Assembly (NCBI RefSeq): GCF_001437285.1
Contig: NZ_JQBF01000002.1
Coordinates: 186,001-250,000 of the forward strand
Length of the DNA: 64,000 bases
Direction of reading: 5' to 3'
Origin: Pediococcus pentosaceus
Lineage (GTDB): Bacteria > Bacillota > Bacilli > Lactobacillales > Lactobacillaceae
The first letter of the stretch is position 1. The number at the start of each line of letters is the position of its first letter. The translations under genes were made by a program, and so were the position numbers. Positions 43,940 to 52,431 of this stretch are shown in pieces. Under the pieces are notes generated by a model. That model did no database searches, was not told where the DNA came from, and was given only the letters and a program-made list of their open reading frames with translations.

Positions 43940-46396
43940 TTGGCAAGATCGCGTGCTAAAAATATTTTGATTATTGGAGCAGGACCAACACAAATCGGAC
44001 GTGATACCGAAAGTGAAGCGGCCGCCGTTCAAATAATCAAAAATTTTGCTGAAACTGATCGTAATTTATTTTATGTCACTAGTGATGCAAATTCAGTGAT
44101 TCCTCGTTTAGATGTTGATGTTAAATTTATTGAAGCCGAATTAACGGTTAACAGCCTGATCCAAATTTTACGAGAAAATGAAATAGATGTTATTTTGCCA
44201 GTGGCTGGAAATACAGTTGCTTTGCAGCTTTCTGAACAACTAAATGAATCAGGTATTTTAAAAGAACTCAACGTCCGTACCTTGGGGGTAACAACCACTA
44301 CTATTCATAATATTAACAACCCTGAGTTGATGAACCGCGTTCTTAAACATATTAAAGAACCAACTATTCCTACTACGGTTGTTGAAAATGTGACAGATGC
44401 GTTAAGATTTGCGAAAAGGGTTGGATTCCCGGTTTTGATTAAGCCCATTGCATCTTTAACTAAAACTAACCGGATTAAGTGTGATAATGAACATCAACTA
44501 ATGGAGATGCTTGAATCGGCATTCAAGGTTTCTATTACTAATCAAGTTGCTGTTGAAAAAAGTGTAGTTGGCTATAAAGAAATTGAAATGATTGTCATTC
44601 GTGACGCTGAAGGATCAAAGCTTTTAATTAACGGGGGCGAAAACTTTAATCCAATTGGCGTTCACTCTGGAGATTCCATTATTTTTAGTCCCACCCAAAC
44701 ACTAACCGACGTCGAATTTCAATCGCTACGGACGGCTGCTCTAAAGATAGCTGAAATCTTGAAAATAAAGGGAGTTTGCCACGTTCAATTTGCCTTGGAT
44801 CCAACGGATGGCAAGCATTTTATTACCCGGATCAATCCCTTTTTCGATCGATCATCGGCATTTGCTGCTAGGGCAACTGGTTATCCCATTGCCAATGTAG
44901 TTGCCAAGATCTTAATGGGACAAAACTTACGTGAAATTAAACTTTCGGGAGTTCAACGCCATGATTCATTAGCATTGATTGAACCCGTGATGGATCACAT
45001 TGCAGTCCGCTTTCCAACTTGGTCTTTTGCCAGCTTTAAAAATGCTAACCAACAACTTAATACCCGAATGAAATCGACGGGTTCGGTAATGGCCTTTGGA
45101 CGTAGTGCAGAAGAAGCTTTACAAAAGGCGATTCGTTCAGTTGATTCAACTACGGCAGCCGAACAAGCAGCCTTAGATGAATCCCAACTAAGTGAAGCGC
45201 AATTAATTAACGTTTTAATACATCCTCGTGCTGGAGAAGTTTATTACTTGTTGGAAGCAATCCGTCGTGGATACACTGTTGATGAGCTGGCTAAGATGAC
45301 GCATATTGACGCATTCTATTTCTATAAGTTACGCCATTTAGTTAAACTAGAGCAACGACTTAGAGATAATCGTTTTGACATGGCAGCCTTACAAGAAGCT
45401 AAGTATTTTGGCTTTGGTGATACGCAAATTGCCCATCTTTGGCAAGTAAGATCTGATGAAGTCCGCGATTTTCGTATTAAAAAGGCTCATGTATTTGCGA
45501 CCTATAAGGGTGTGGAACCAACTGCTGGAGAATTTCCTTACCTAACTAATACTTACTATTCTACTTTTGAGGATGAGGATGAAGCTGTTCGAACAACTGG
45601 TAAAAAGATTCTTGTTCTCGGAACAGCTAACAGCCAAGTTGGTACTAATAGCGCAGCTGAATATACAACCTTTCAGACAATTCAACGTTGTCAGAAATTA
45701 GGGTATAAGGTTATCTTAATTAACAATAATCCGAATGCGTTAACTTTAATTCCTGATTTAGCGGATAAAATCTACTTAGAACCACTAACCGTTGAGAATT
45801 GCTTGAATATTATTCATCAAGAAAAACCTGATAAAATCATAGCCCAAGGAAAATGGGAAATTGTTACCCAATTAGTCTTGCGGAATGTTCAGGTGGAACA
45901 GCTTCCTGTTAGTCGAACTACTCGATCAGAAAATATCGAGGCCGATTACATGGGTGTTATCAGTTCCATCAATGGTTCTATCAACTTATTTGGCGTTGTT
46001 GGTATTGATGAAGATAATATGTTTATTCCAATTGAAGTTTCGGAAGCATTAAAAGTTAAAGTAGATCCGTTAATTAAAAATGCAAACCAGCATATTACTA
46101 ATAATGGTATTTATTCAGTTATTATTAAGGAAAATATGCATCAGCTTCAAATTGTAAGTGTTGTGCCTTTAGCGGTGCAAGATTTACCATTTTTATCATT
46201 TGCTTTTGATCAAGATTTTGCTGGTATAATCACGGAGATTACCTTGAATGGATCAAGTAAAATCGAAAATCATCCGATAATACAAGGTGATTATCGCTAT
46301 TCACATGTTTATCCTTACACTCAATTTGGTCTTAAGAAACCGCAAAATCCACCATTCTCCTTAGCAATTGGTGCTGAATTTCAGTCTATAAAATAA
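43940..46396 (+). CDS. CarB-like protein, shortened and catalytically degenerate
   Basis: 818-residue homologue of CPSase large subunit (normally ~1060). The N-terminal synthetase half is recognisable (LIIGAGPTQIGRD, ENFNPIGVHSGDSI, RSSAFAARATG), but the ATP-grasp loop that should be Gly-rich (GGSGGG) reads SLTKTNRI (about 172-179) and the metal-binding EMNPR reads RINPF (297-301). The oligomerisation region follows. The second synthetase half keeps only its first Rossmann-like part (KKILVLGTANSQVG, INNNPNALT, DKIYLEPLT); the second ATP-grasp and MGS regulatory domain are missing or unrecognisable. Start TTG with GAGGGGG upstream. No internal stops. A dead but conserved paralogue is inferred. 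Confidence 0.88.
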   Translation: MARSRAKNILIIGAGPTQIGRDTESEAAAVQIIKNFAETDRNLFYVTSDANSVIPRLDVDVKFIEAELTVNSLIQILRENEIDVILPVAGNTVALQLSEQLNESGILKELNVRTLGVTTTTIHNINNPELMNRVLKHIKEPTIPTTVVENVTDALRFAKRVGFPVLIKPIASLTKTNRIKCDNEHQLMEMLESAFKVSITNQVAVEKSVVGYKEIEMIVIRDAEGSKLLINGGENFNPIGVHSGDSIIFSPTQTLTDVEFQSLRTAALKIAEILKIKGVCHVQFALDPTDGKHFITRINPFFDRSSAFAARATGYPIANVVAKILMGQNLREIKLSGVQRHDSLALIEPVMDHIAVRFPTWSFASFKNANQQLNTRMKSTGSVMAFGRSAEEALQKAIRSVDSTTAAEQAALDESQLSEAQLINVLIHPRAGEVYYLLEAIRRGYTVDELAKMTHIDAFYFYKLRHLVKLEQRLRDNRFDMAALQEAKYFGFGDTQIAHLWQVRSDEVRDFRIKKAHVFATYKGVEPTAGEFPYLTNTYYSTFEDEDEAVRTTGKKILVLGTANSQVGTNSAAEYTTFQTIQRCQKLGYKVILINNNPNALTLIPDLADKIYLEPLTVENCLNIIHQEKPDKIIAQGKWEIVTQLVLRNVQVEQLPVSRTTRSENIEADYMGVISSINGSINLFGVVGIDEDNMFIPIEVSEALKVKVDPLIKNANQHITNNGIYSVIIKENMHQLQIVSVVPLAVQDLPFLSFAFDQDFAGIITEITLNGSSKIENHPIIQGDYRYSHVYPYTQFGLKKPQNPPFSLAIGAEFQSIK

Positions 46397-46437
46397 AAAA
46401 ACCACTTTATGAAAATTTTATTTCATAAAGTGGTTTT
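46395..46437. terminator. Bidirectional terminator
   Basis: AAAACCACTTTATGAAA / TTTCATAAAGTGGTTTT stem with A- and T-runs, between convergent genes. Confidence 0.9.
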
Positions 46438-46453
46438 CGCGTTTTAAAAGTAC

Positions 46454-48160
46454 CTAAATCATAAATGGACGAATCGCCTCTAAACTAGGTGTAACTTTGA
46501 TAGTTTTTTGTCCTTCATAAATTACAAAACCAGGTTTAGAACCATTAGGTTTACGAATATTACGGACTTGAACGTAGTCAACAGCTACATTAGCAGAATT
46601 ACGAGCCTTAGAATAGTAGGCTGCGATTGTGGCAGCTTCCTCGATGGTTTTTTCTGAAGGTTGATTACTTTCAATGATTACGTGAGAACCTGGAATATCT
46701 TTTGCATGTAACCAGTAGAAATCTTTTTTAGCCGTCTTCATGGTTAACCGATCATTTTGAGTATCATTTTTACCGACTAGAATGGTTGTATGGTCACTAG
46801 CTTCAAATCGTTCCGGCTTACTCTTAGTTGGTTTAATCCGTTTTTTAGGGTTAACTTGCTTTTTAAGGTAACCTTCATTTTCCAATTCTAATTTAATATC
46901 ATCTAAGTCTTCCGGCTTGGCTAAGTCAATTTGAGTTTCAATGTTATCTAAGAAATTAATTTCACTTTCAGTTTTAGCAATTTGCTCAGAAACGTACTTC
47001 ACTGCATTCTTCTCTTTTTGATACTTCGTAAAGTATTTTTGAGCGTTTTTGGAAGGGGACAATTGATTTGATAAACCGATTTTAATTAACTTATTTTCAT
47101 CATAGAAGTTAGGTAACTCAATCTCAGTCATACCTCGTTCAATCTGGTGTAAATAGGTTGTTAGAATTTCACCTTTAACACGATAAGTATCTGCAAGCTT
47201 GGTTTGATTCATAGTTTGTTGTAATTTTTTTAGCTTTTTCCGATTCTTTTTCAGCTCATTACGAACTACTCGAATTAAAACGTGCCCACGTTGTTGAACA
47301 CGATCGCGTTGAACCTTTTCATAATAATAATGATCTAATGTTTCTGAAAGACTAGCATATTGGTGAACGTCATTTTCGTTAACATCTAATTGAGGTTTAA
47401 CGGCTGCAAAAGTAAGCTTTCCGGCTTTGTTATCATAAATAAAACCAGTAGGTTGGTCAAACTTGGCTAAGTAATCCTGAATGGTTTTTAAGGAATCTTT
47501 AGCGTTAACCATCTCATAGGCGAGTTCTAAGGCTGTTTCCTTACCAAAGCCCTGGAAGGTTGTTCGAATAGCTTGTGCAAGTACCTCATAATTAGGGTAT
47601 TTATTTTGTAATTCCATCATCTTTTCAGCGTCAGCTACAAAAGGGTTGAGTAAATCTTGGGCTGGTGGAGTCAGATAATGGGCTCCTGGTACCAACATTC
47701 GATAACGATTTTGATCAGAAGAAATATGTTTAATCGTGTCAATAATCTTGCCAGTTGTTGACGAGTGGAGAACAATATTGCTTCGTCGTCCCATAATTTC
47801 AACGGATAAAATCAAATCTTCTTCATCACCAATATCGTTACGGTGAGCAAAATGAAGATTAATGATTCGATCATTTTCAACTTGTGTGATGTCCTTTAGA
47901 ATAGCGCCATCAAGATGTTTTCTAAGACTCATAACAAAGTTACTAGGCGTAGAAGGGTTGGTTAAGGTTTGTTCCGTAATTTGCGCTCTGGCGTAATTAG
48001 GGTGAGAAGATAATAATAATGCTTTGTTCTTACGATTTACTCGAATCGTAAGAACAAGTTCGCCTTGATAAGGTTGGTAGATTTTAGCTACCCGACCAGT
48101 TTTTAGTGTATTCACTAATTCTTTTACCATGGCATGGGTAAATAATCCATCAAAAGCCAT
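46454..48160 (-). CDS. rqcH: RqcH (Rqc2/FbpA/NFACT) ribosome quality-control protein
   Basis: 568-residue NFACT protein: N-terminal NFACT-N domain (MAFDGLFTHAMV...), helix-hairpin and coiled coil (about 285-330 and 375-405), then NFACT-R (WLHAKDIPGSHVII). The Asp97-Arg98 pair (ENDRI) required for alanine tailing in B. subtilis RqcH is present. It binds obstructed 50S subunits and recruits tRNA-Ala to tag nascent chains. Formerly annotated as a fibronectin-binding protein. Length normal. Confidence 0.94.
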   Translation of the reverse strand: MAFDGLFTHAMVKELVNTLKTGRVAKIYQPYQGELVLTIRVNRKNKALLLSSHPNYARAQITEQTLTNPSTPSNFVMSLRKHLDGAILKDITQVENDRIINLHFAHRNDIGDEEDLILSVEIMGRRSNIVLHSSTTGKIIDTIKHISSDQNRYRMLVPGAHYLTPPAQDLLNPFVADAEKMMELQNKYPNYEVLAQAIRTTFQGFGKETALELAYEMVNAKDSLKTIQDYLAKFDQPTGFIYDNKAGKLTFAAVKPQLDVNENDVHQYASLSETLDHYYYEKVQRDRVQQRGHVLIRVVRNELKKNRKKLKKLQQTMNQTKLADTYRVKGEILTTYLHQIERGMTEIELPNFYDENKLIKIGLSNQLSPSKNAQKYFTKYQKEKNAVKYVSEQIAKTESEINFLDNIETQIDLAKPEDLDDIKLELENEGYLKKQVNPKKRIKPTKSKPERFEASDHTTILVGKNDTQNDRLTMKTAKKDFYWLHAKDIPGSHVIIESNQPSEKTIEEAATIAAYYSKARNSANVAVDYVQVRNIRKPNGSKPGFVIYEGQKTIKVTPSLEAIRPFMI

Positions 48161-48239
48161 ATTTTATCAGTCCATTCTATATTAAAGTGAGATACCTAAG
48201 TATAACGTTAAAAAATATTTGTTGCAAAAATACTTATAT

Positions 48240-48274
48240 TTGTACCATACAAGTATTTTTGTTGTATAATACAA
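48240..48274 (+). promoter_or_regulatory. marR promoter with overlapping palindromes
   Basis: TTGTATAATACAA (48262-48274) is a perfect palindrome containing the -10 TATAAT; a second arm CATACAA (48246-48252) faces TTGTAT. A MarR dimer bound here would block the promoter, so autorepression is likely. Confidence 0.6.
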
Positions 48275-48305
48275 ATATAGGTTTGATTAAAGGAGTGTTA
48301 TTAAA

Positions 48306-48716
48306 ATGATTGGTAATTTAGAGGCTTTAGAGGTCATCAATCGACAAAGATATAACTTTTTGAAGAGCACTTGTATGGAAAATGGTGGGACGATTGCAGA
48401 CTGGAAAATTACCAATTTTTTAAAAGATGATCTATTGTCGGTTCAAGATTTTGTTGATAAAAGTGGTTTAGATATCTCGACACTCAGTCGCCAAGTAAAG
48501 CGTGCCGTAGAGAAAAAATTAATATCTCGAAATAAAATTGAAGCGGATCATCGTCGAACGCTGTTTAAAATTACCGAAAAAGGTCGTCTTTTAAAAGATG
48601 AGGTTAATCGCCAATTAGATATTTATGATCAAAAACTATTTGAAAATTGGTCAAAAGAAGAGTTGTCGATGTTCAATATTTTGATTAATCGAGTTTTGAA
48701 AAATGCCTTAAAATAG
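48306..48716 (+). CDS. MarR family transcriptional regulator
   Basis: 136-residue winged-helix regulator. The recognition region DLSTLSRQVKRAVEKKLI (with DISTLSRQV, about residues 57-75) and wing (DHRRTLFKITEKGRLL) match MarR. Palindromes overlapping its own promoter indicate autoregulation. Target genes unknown; degV follows 86 bases downstream and crcB genes are convergent. Ribosome binding site AAAGGAG. Confidence 0.88.
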   Translation: MIGNLEALEVINRQRYNFLKSTCMENGGTIADWKITNFLKDDLLSVQDFVDKSGLDISTLSRQVKRAVEKKLISRNKIEADHRRTLFKITEKGRLLKDEVNRQLDIYDQKLFENWSKEELSMFNILINRVLKNALK

Positions 48717-48802
48717 TAGTAATTAGTCCGTTATAGACGAGAAATTGAGACTGATTTATGTTATAGTATTTGTTATTGATTTAAAATGAAGTGGGTGTAC
48801 TA

Positions 48803-49666
48803 ATGAAAACAGCTATTGTTACTGATAGTACTTGTTATTTAACTGATCAAGAAATTGCAGACAACAATATAACCGTTGTACCAATACCAGTAATTATCGA
48901 CGGCAAAATCTATAAAGAAGGCGTTGATATTACTACAGAGGAGTTTTATGAACGTTTACGGACTTCTCAATCCTTTCCAAGTACTTCTCAACCACCATTG
49001 GGTGAAATGATTGAATTATATGAAAATTTAGCTAAGGCTGGATACGATACGATTATCAGTATTCATCTGGCCAGCGCGATTTCAGGCTTCGTTTCAAGTC
49101 TAAAGAGTCTTGAGGGTACCATCGAAGGCGTTAATCTGGTTGTTTATGATTCACAAATCACTATTCGCTTAATGGGAATTCTAGCCTTAGAGGCTGCTAG
49201 ATTAGCTCGTGAAGGAAAAGATGTTGATACCATTTTAGAACGTTTGGACTATGTCCGTTCGACCTTCGGAGAATATTTTGTTGTTGATGATTTACAAAAT
49301 CTCGTTCGTGGTGGTCGACTTTCTAATGCTTCTGCTTTTGTTGGAAGTTTATTGAAAATCAAACCAATTCTAACTTTTAATGATGCGCATGAAATTGTGG
49401 CCTTTGAAAAAGTACGTTCTCGTAAAAAAGCGATTGCCCGCGTTGAAAAACTTTTTGATGAAGCTTACCGCTCGGCTGAGTATCCTCTACGGGCATTTGT
49501 TATTCATGGTAATGATGAAAAATCAGCCTTGAAATGGAAGGCTAGCTTAGAGGAAAAATATCCTCAATTGCCAATTGATATTTCTTATTTTGGTCCTGTG
49601 ATTGGAACCCATTTGGGTGAAAAAGCGATCGCTCTAATTTGGGTAATTGATTATACAAAGGCATAA
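48803..49666 (+). CDS. DegV family fatty-acid-binding protein
   Basis: 287-residue DegV protein. TAIVTDSTCYLT at the N-terminus, the ...FPSTSQPPLGEM segment (TSQP binds the carboxylate), and DDLQNLVRGGRLSN match FakB-type proteins that present fatty acids to kinase FakA. Start taken at ATG 48803; an in-frame GTG lies 12 bases upstream. Its last 16 bases overlap the end of the convergent crcB gene. Confidence 0.9.
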   Translation: MKTAIVTDSTCYLTDQEIADNNITVVPIPVIIDGKIYKEGVDITTEEFYERLRTSQSFPSTSQPPLGEMIELYENLAKAGYDTIISIHLASAISGFVSSLKSLEGTIEGVNLVVYDSQITIRLMGILALEAARLAREGKDVDTILERLDYVRSTFGEYFVVDDLQNLVRGGRLSNASAFVGSLLKIKPILTFNDAHEIVAFEKVRSRKKAIARVEKLFDEAYRSAEYPLRAFVIHGNDEKSALKWKASLEEKYPQLPIDISYFGPVIGTHLGEKAIALIWVIDYTKA

Positions 49667-50013
49667 ATCTGCATTCCTAGATAAACAAGTATGATTCCAA
49701 ATCCTAAACTTGCACAACTGTAAAGTAGTGCAAGTTTTTTTGTTGTCTTATCTTGTCCTAGAGTGACTATTTCGTTAGCAAAGGTAGAGAACGTCGAAAG
49801 CCCTCCGAGAAAACCACTTATTAATAACAATTTAAGCTTAGAATCGTGAATAGTAACGGTTAAGAAGCCAATCAAAAAACAAGCAATCATATTTACAATA
49901 AAAGTTGACCAAGGAAAGGCGTGTTTTTTAAATGTTTGGTTTAAGTGCGTAGTTATAAAAAGACGAGCAACAGCACCAAGGGCCGTACCCATACCAACAT
50001 AAACTAGAATCAT
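49651..50013 (-). CDS. crcB: Fluoride channel CrcB/Fluc, subunit 1
   Basis: 120-residue CrcB with four hydrophobic helices and the family motif GGLSTFSTFANE (about 73-84); Asn in FIVNMIACFLIG and the Phe box are present. Dimers export F-. Second of a crcB pair (6-base gap), the usual heterodimer arrangement of Firmicutes. Its 3' end overlaps degV by 16 bases in antisense. Confidence 0.92.
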   Translation of the reverse strand: MILVYVGMGTALGAVARLFITTHLNQTFKKHAFPWSTFIVNMIACFLIGFLTVTIHDSKLKLLLISGFLGGLSTFSTFANEIVTLGQDKTTKKLALLYSCASLGFGIILVYLGMQIYAFV

Positions 50014-50019
50014 GAAATA

Positions 50020-50418
50020 TCACCAATCCTTTCGATAATGTTTGAGTAGTTTACCACCCAGAAATTGTCCGAAATTGGCTAAAATTAAGGATAGAATAAC
50101 GGATGTAAGCAAAAAAATAATCATCGTCCTAAAATGTGCTACAGTAAGTTGATTTAATAGTGCTAATTCAAAAGTGGAGAAGGTCGTGAAGCCACCCATC
50201 AATCCCGTAGTTAATCCTACGTTAATAGTATCTGAGGTATCTAACAAGGTTAATAGCCCGCCTGTTAGTATTCCTAGGAGCAAGGCTCCAAGAACATTAA
50301 TAAGAATTAGTGATAATGGAAAAGAGGGGAATCGAGCATCAAAATATAACTGGAGTAGATACCGTAAGATTCCTCCAATCGCGCCAAAAATTGCAACGCT
50401 TAATGATCTATTTAACAA
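50020..50418 (-). CDS. crcB: Fluoride channel CrcB/Fluc, subunit 2
   Basis: 132-residue CrcB paralogue with four helices and GGFTTFSTFE (about 78-87). Start is TTG (50418) with AAAGG 10 bases upstream. No fluoride riboswitch was recognised in the ~160 bases before it, although such a leader is common upstream of crcB. Confidence 0.92.
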   Translation of the reverse strand: MLNRSLSVAIFGAIGGILRYLLQLYFDARFPSFPLSLILINVLGALLLGILTGGLLTLLDTSDTINVGLTTGLMGGFTTFSTFELALLNQLTVAHFRTMIIFLLTSVILSLILANFGQFLGGKLLKHYRKDW

Positions 50419-50591
50419 TGGTTATCAGCCTTTCTAATTTAATTTTTGATTTTCCATCTAAATTTAATAAGTTATCCATAATTATCTTGTTTAAGATTTC
50501 AGTATTATTACATTTAGGAAGTGACGTTAATATAGTGTTTGCAGTTATGCTAAACTGTTTTTAGCAGTTTAAATTAAAAGGAGCTACTTTA

Positions 50592-50948
50592 ATGTCAACA
50601 TTAATGTTTGTACATGTTATATTATGGATTTTAATTGGATTAATTTGTACATATGGAATTACAATTGATCAATTTCACCAAACACTGATTGCACAGTATT
50701 GTGCAAGAATATTGGATATCGCACTTATTATAACGGGATTAGTGAATGTTGTTCATACAGTTGCAATGTCACCATTGCTAGTCTGGATTCAATTTATTCT
50801 AGAAATTATCACAATCGGACTACTTGATTTTACACTTATTAGCAAAAGAAATAAAAAGAATGTTAAACCTAAGTCTATAATGCTATTTGTTTTAGTTTTT
50901 GCTGTTACTACTATTTTAGGTACTGTAATTCAATATTTGTTTGGTTAA
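50592..50948 (+). CDS. YisL/DUF1516-like membrane protein
   Basis: 118-residue protein with four predicted helices. The middle (RILDIALIITGLVN, FILEIITIGLLDFTLISKR) resembles the UPF0344/YisL (DUF1516) layout and the length fits. Function unknown. Ribosome binding site AAAGGAG. Strong terminator follows. The family call is moderate. Confidence 0.55.
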   Translation: MSTLMFVHVILWILIGLICTYGITIDQFHQTLIAQYCARILDIALIITGLVNVVHTVAMSPLLVWIQFILEIITIGLLDFTLISKRNKKNVKPKSIMLFVLVFAVTTILGTVIQYLFG

Positions 50949-50954
50949 TCCAAA

Positions 50955-51006
50955 ATAAAAGCCTTCTTAAACCAGATTTAAAAACTGGTTTAAGAAGGCT
51001 TTTTTG
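50955..51006 (+). terminator. Strong terminator
   Basis: AAAAGCCTTCTTAAACCAG / CTGGTTTAAGAAGGCTTTT stem with T-run. Confidence 0.93.
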
Positions 51007-51296
51007 ATAAATAAGATATAAAGCTACCTAAATGTTAATTACTAAATTTATAAATTGTAGCCGCAATAAAAATATAGTTAGTATTCTAGCTAACATTATA
51101 ACTGGTAGCATATAAAAATATGTTGGTAATAATTAAAAAATAAGAGGAGGAGAGATATAAGAATGGTTACTTTGTATTTTTCTTATTCTAGTTTACATAA
51201 TATATATTATACAAAGTTTATAATAAATCGAATAATATAAAATAGTATTTATTTTAAATATTAAAATCACTTTTATTCATTCTTATACTTCTCCCA
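51007..51296. other. AT-rich gap containing a candidate small ORF
   Basis: 290 bases between two strong terminators with nothing but the 25-codon frame at 51163-51240, described separately. It includes direct or inverted AT-rich repeats (for example GTTAGTATTCTAGCTAAC) but no RNA family was recognised. Confidence 0.45.
51163..51240 (+). CDS. Candidate 25-aa peptide with strong ribosome binding site
   Basis: ATG at 51163 with the very strong GAGGAGGAGAG 7-8 bases upstream, encoding 25 residues: a hydrophobic-aromatic peptide rich in Tyr, Ile and Ser with Lys, Asn, Arg near the end. No double-Gly leader. A bidirectional terminator follows at 51297. It may be a small membrane-active or signalling peptide, or chance: only the ribosome binding site supports it. 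Confidence 0.35.
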   Translation: MVTLYFSYSSLHNIYYTKFIINRII

Positions 51297-51343
51297 AAAA
51301 ATAGCAATTCATTTTACGTCTGTTAAAATGAATTGCTATTTTT
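51297..51343. terminator. Bidirectional terminator at island boundary
   Basis: AAAAATAGCAATTCATTTTA / TAAAATGAATTGCTATTTTT perfect stem around a short loop; on the minus strand it ends the ADH gene. Confidence 0.9.
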
Positions 51344-51350
51344 AATGTAT

Positions 51351-52385
51351 TTATTTACTAGCATTAAATGGGCCGCTAATAACTACTTTGCCTAGCATAT
51401 GTCCCGTTTCAACATCTTTTGTTGCTTTCTTCAAATTAACGGCATTGATGCCATCGGAATAAACTTTACTTAATGTTGTCGTTAGTTGACCTTCGTCCGC
51501 CAATCTAGCAATTACTTTTAAAGCTTGTCCTTGAGTTTCAATTTGATAATTGTAATCGGTTTTCGCAAACATGTATTCCCAATCAAAGCTAACCGACAAA
51601 TTTTTCCAATCGCTGATATCAAGCGCGTCATGAATTCCTACGATAGTCCCGACATGACCAAATGGATTAATCATATGTTTAATCTGACCCAAGTAATGAG
51701 TGATATCGAATAAAACAGCAATATAGTCTACTTTTTGGACCCCTAATTCATCCTTTAAATCATCATGATAATCAATAGGGTGATCTACACCTAATTTTTC
51801 TAACCATTCGAAGTTTTCAGGACTCGCGGTTGCATAAATTTCTAACCCAGCCCAGTGTGCTAATTGGTTCAAAACTGAGCCAACGCCACCTGCTCCGTTA
51901 ATGACTAAGATTTTTTTGCCTTTGTTAGCACCTTCTTCGGGGATTAAACCAAATTTTTCAAAAAGCAGTTCATATGCTGTCAAAGAGGTTAGTGGCAAAG
52001 CTGCAGCTCCTTCATCCGATAGTTTTTTGGGTGCTAAAGCAACAATGCGTTCATCAACGGCTTGATATTCTTGGTTGCTACCGGCACGAGTAGTTGTCCC
52101 TGCATAAAAGACGCGATCGCCAATTTTAAACTTCTCGACTTCTTTTCCGGTATCGACTACCTCACCAACTGCATCGAAGCCTAAAACTCGAAGCGCATTT
52201 CTTTTAATACTATCTTTACGCAATTTAGTATCGATCGGATTCACAGATACTGCCTTTACTTTTACTAGAACATCTCTAGATTCAAGATTCGGTACTATCT
52301 TTTTTTCGTCAATAAAACTTCTTTCTTCATTAATTGGCAATCCTTCAAAAAATCCAACTGCATGCATAAACTCCTTTTCTAACAT
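51351..52385 (-). CDS. Zinc-independent alcohol dehydrogenase/quinone oxidoreductase
   Basis: 344-residue MDR-superfamily protein of the zeta-crystallin/ZADH type. VKAVSVNPIDTKLR is in the N-terminal GroES-like domain, INGAGGVGSVLNQLA (about 161-176) is the NADPH-binding motif, and the zinc ligands of classical ADHs are absent. Likely reduces quinones or enones. Ribosome binding site AAGGAGGAG. Last of the minus-strand island genes, 46 bases after the nitroreductase, so probably one operon. Confidence 0.88.
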   Translation of the reverse strand: MLEKEFMHAVGFFEGLPINEERSFIDEKKIVPNLESRDVLVKVKAVSVNPIDTKLRKDSIKRNALRVLGFDAVGEVVDTGKEVEKFKIGDRVFYAGTTTRAGSNQEYQAVDERIVALAPKKLSDEGAAALPLTSLTAYELLFEKFGLIPEEGANKGKKILVINGAGGVGSVLNQLAHWAGLEIYATASPENFEWLEKLGVDHPIDYHDDLKDELGVQKVDYIAVLFDITHYLGQIKHMINPFGHVGTIVGIHDALDISDWKNLSVSFDWEYMFAKTDYNYQIETQGQALKVIARLADEGQLTTTLSKVYSDGINAVNLKKATKDVETGHMLGKVVISGPFNASK

Positions 52386-52431
52386 GTGAACTCCTCCTTG
52401 ATTTTATTTATCTTTTTACGAATTGCATCTT

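Noticed and set aside
43940-46396. CarB-like gene as a frameshifted normal carB.
   Set aside because: A single 818-codon frame without stops; missing domains are not found in other frames downstream before the terminator and rqcH.
50419-50591. Fluoride riboswitch upstream of the crcB pair.
   Set aside because: No conserved core sequence was found in the leader.
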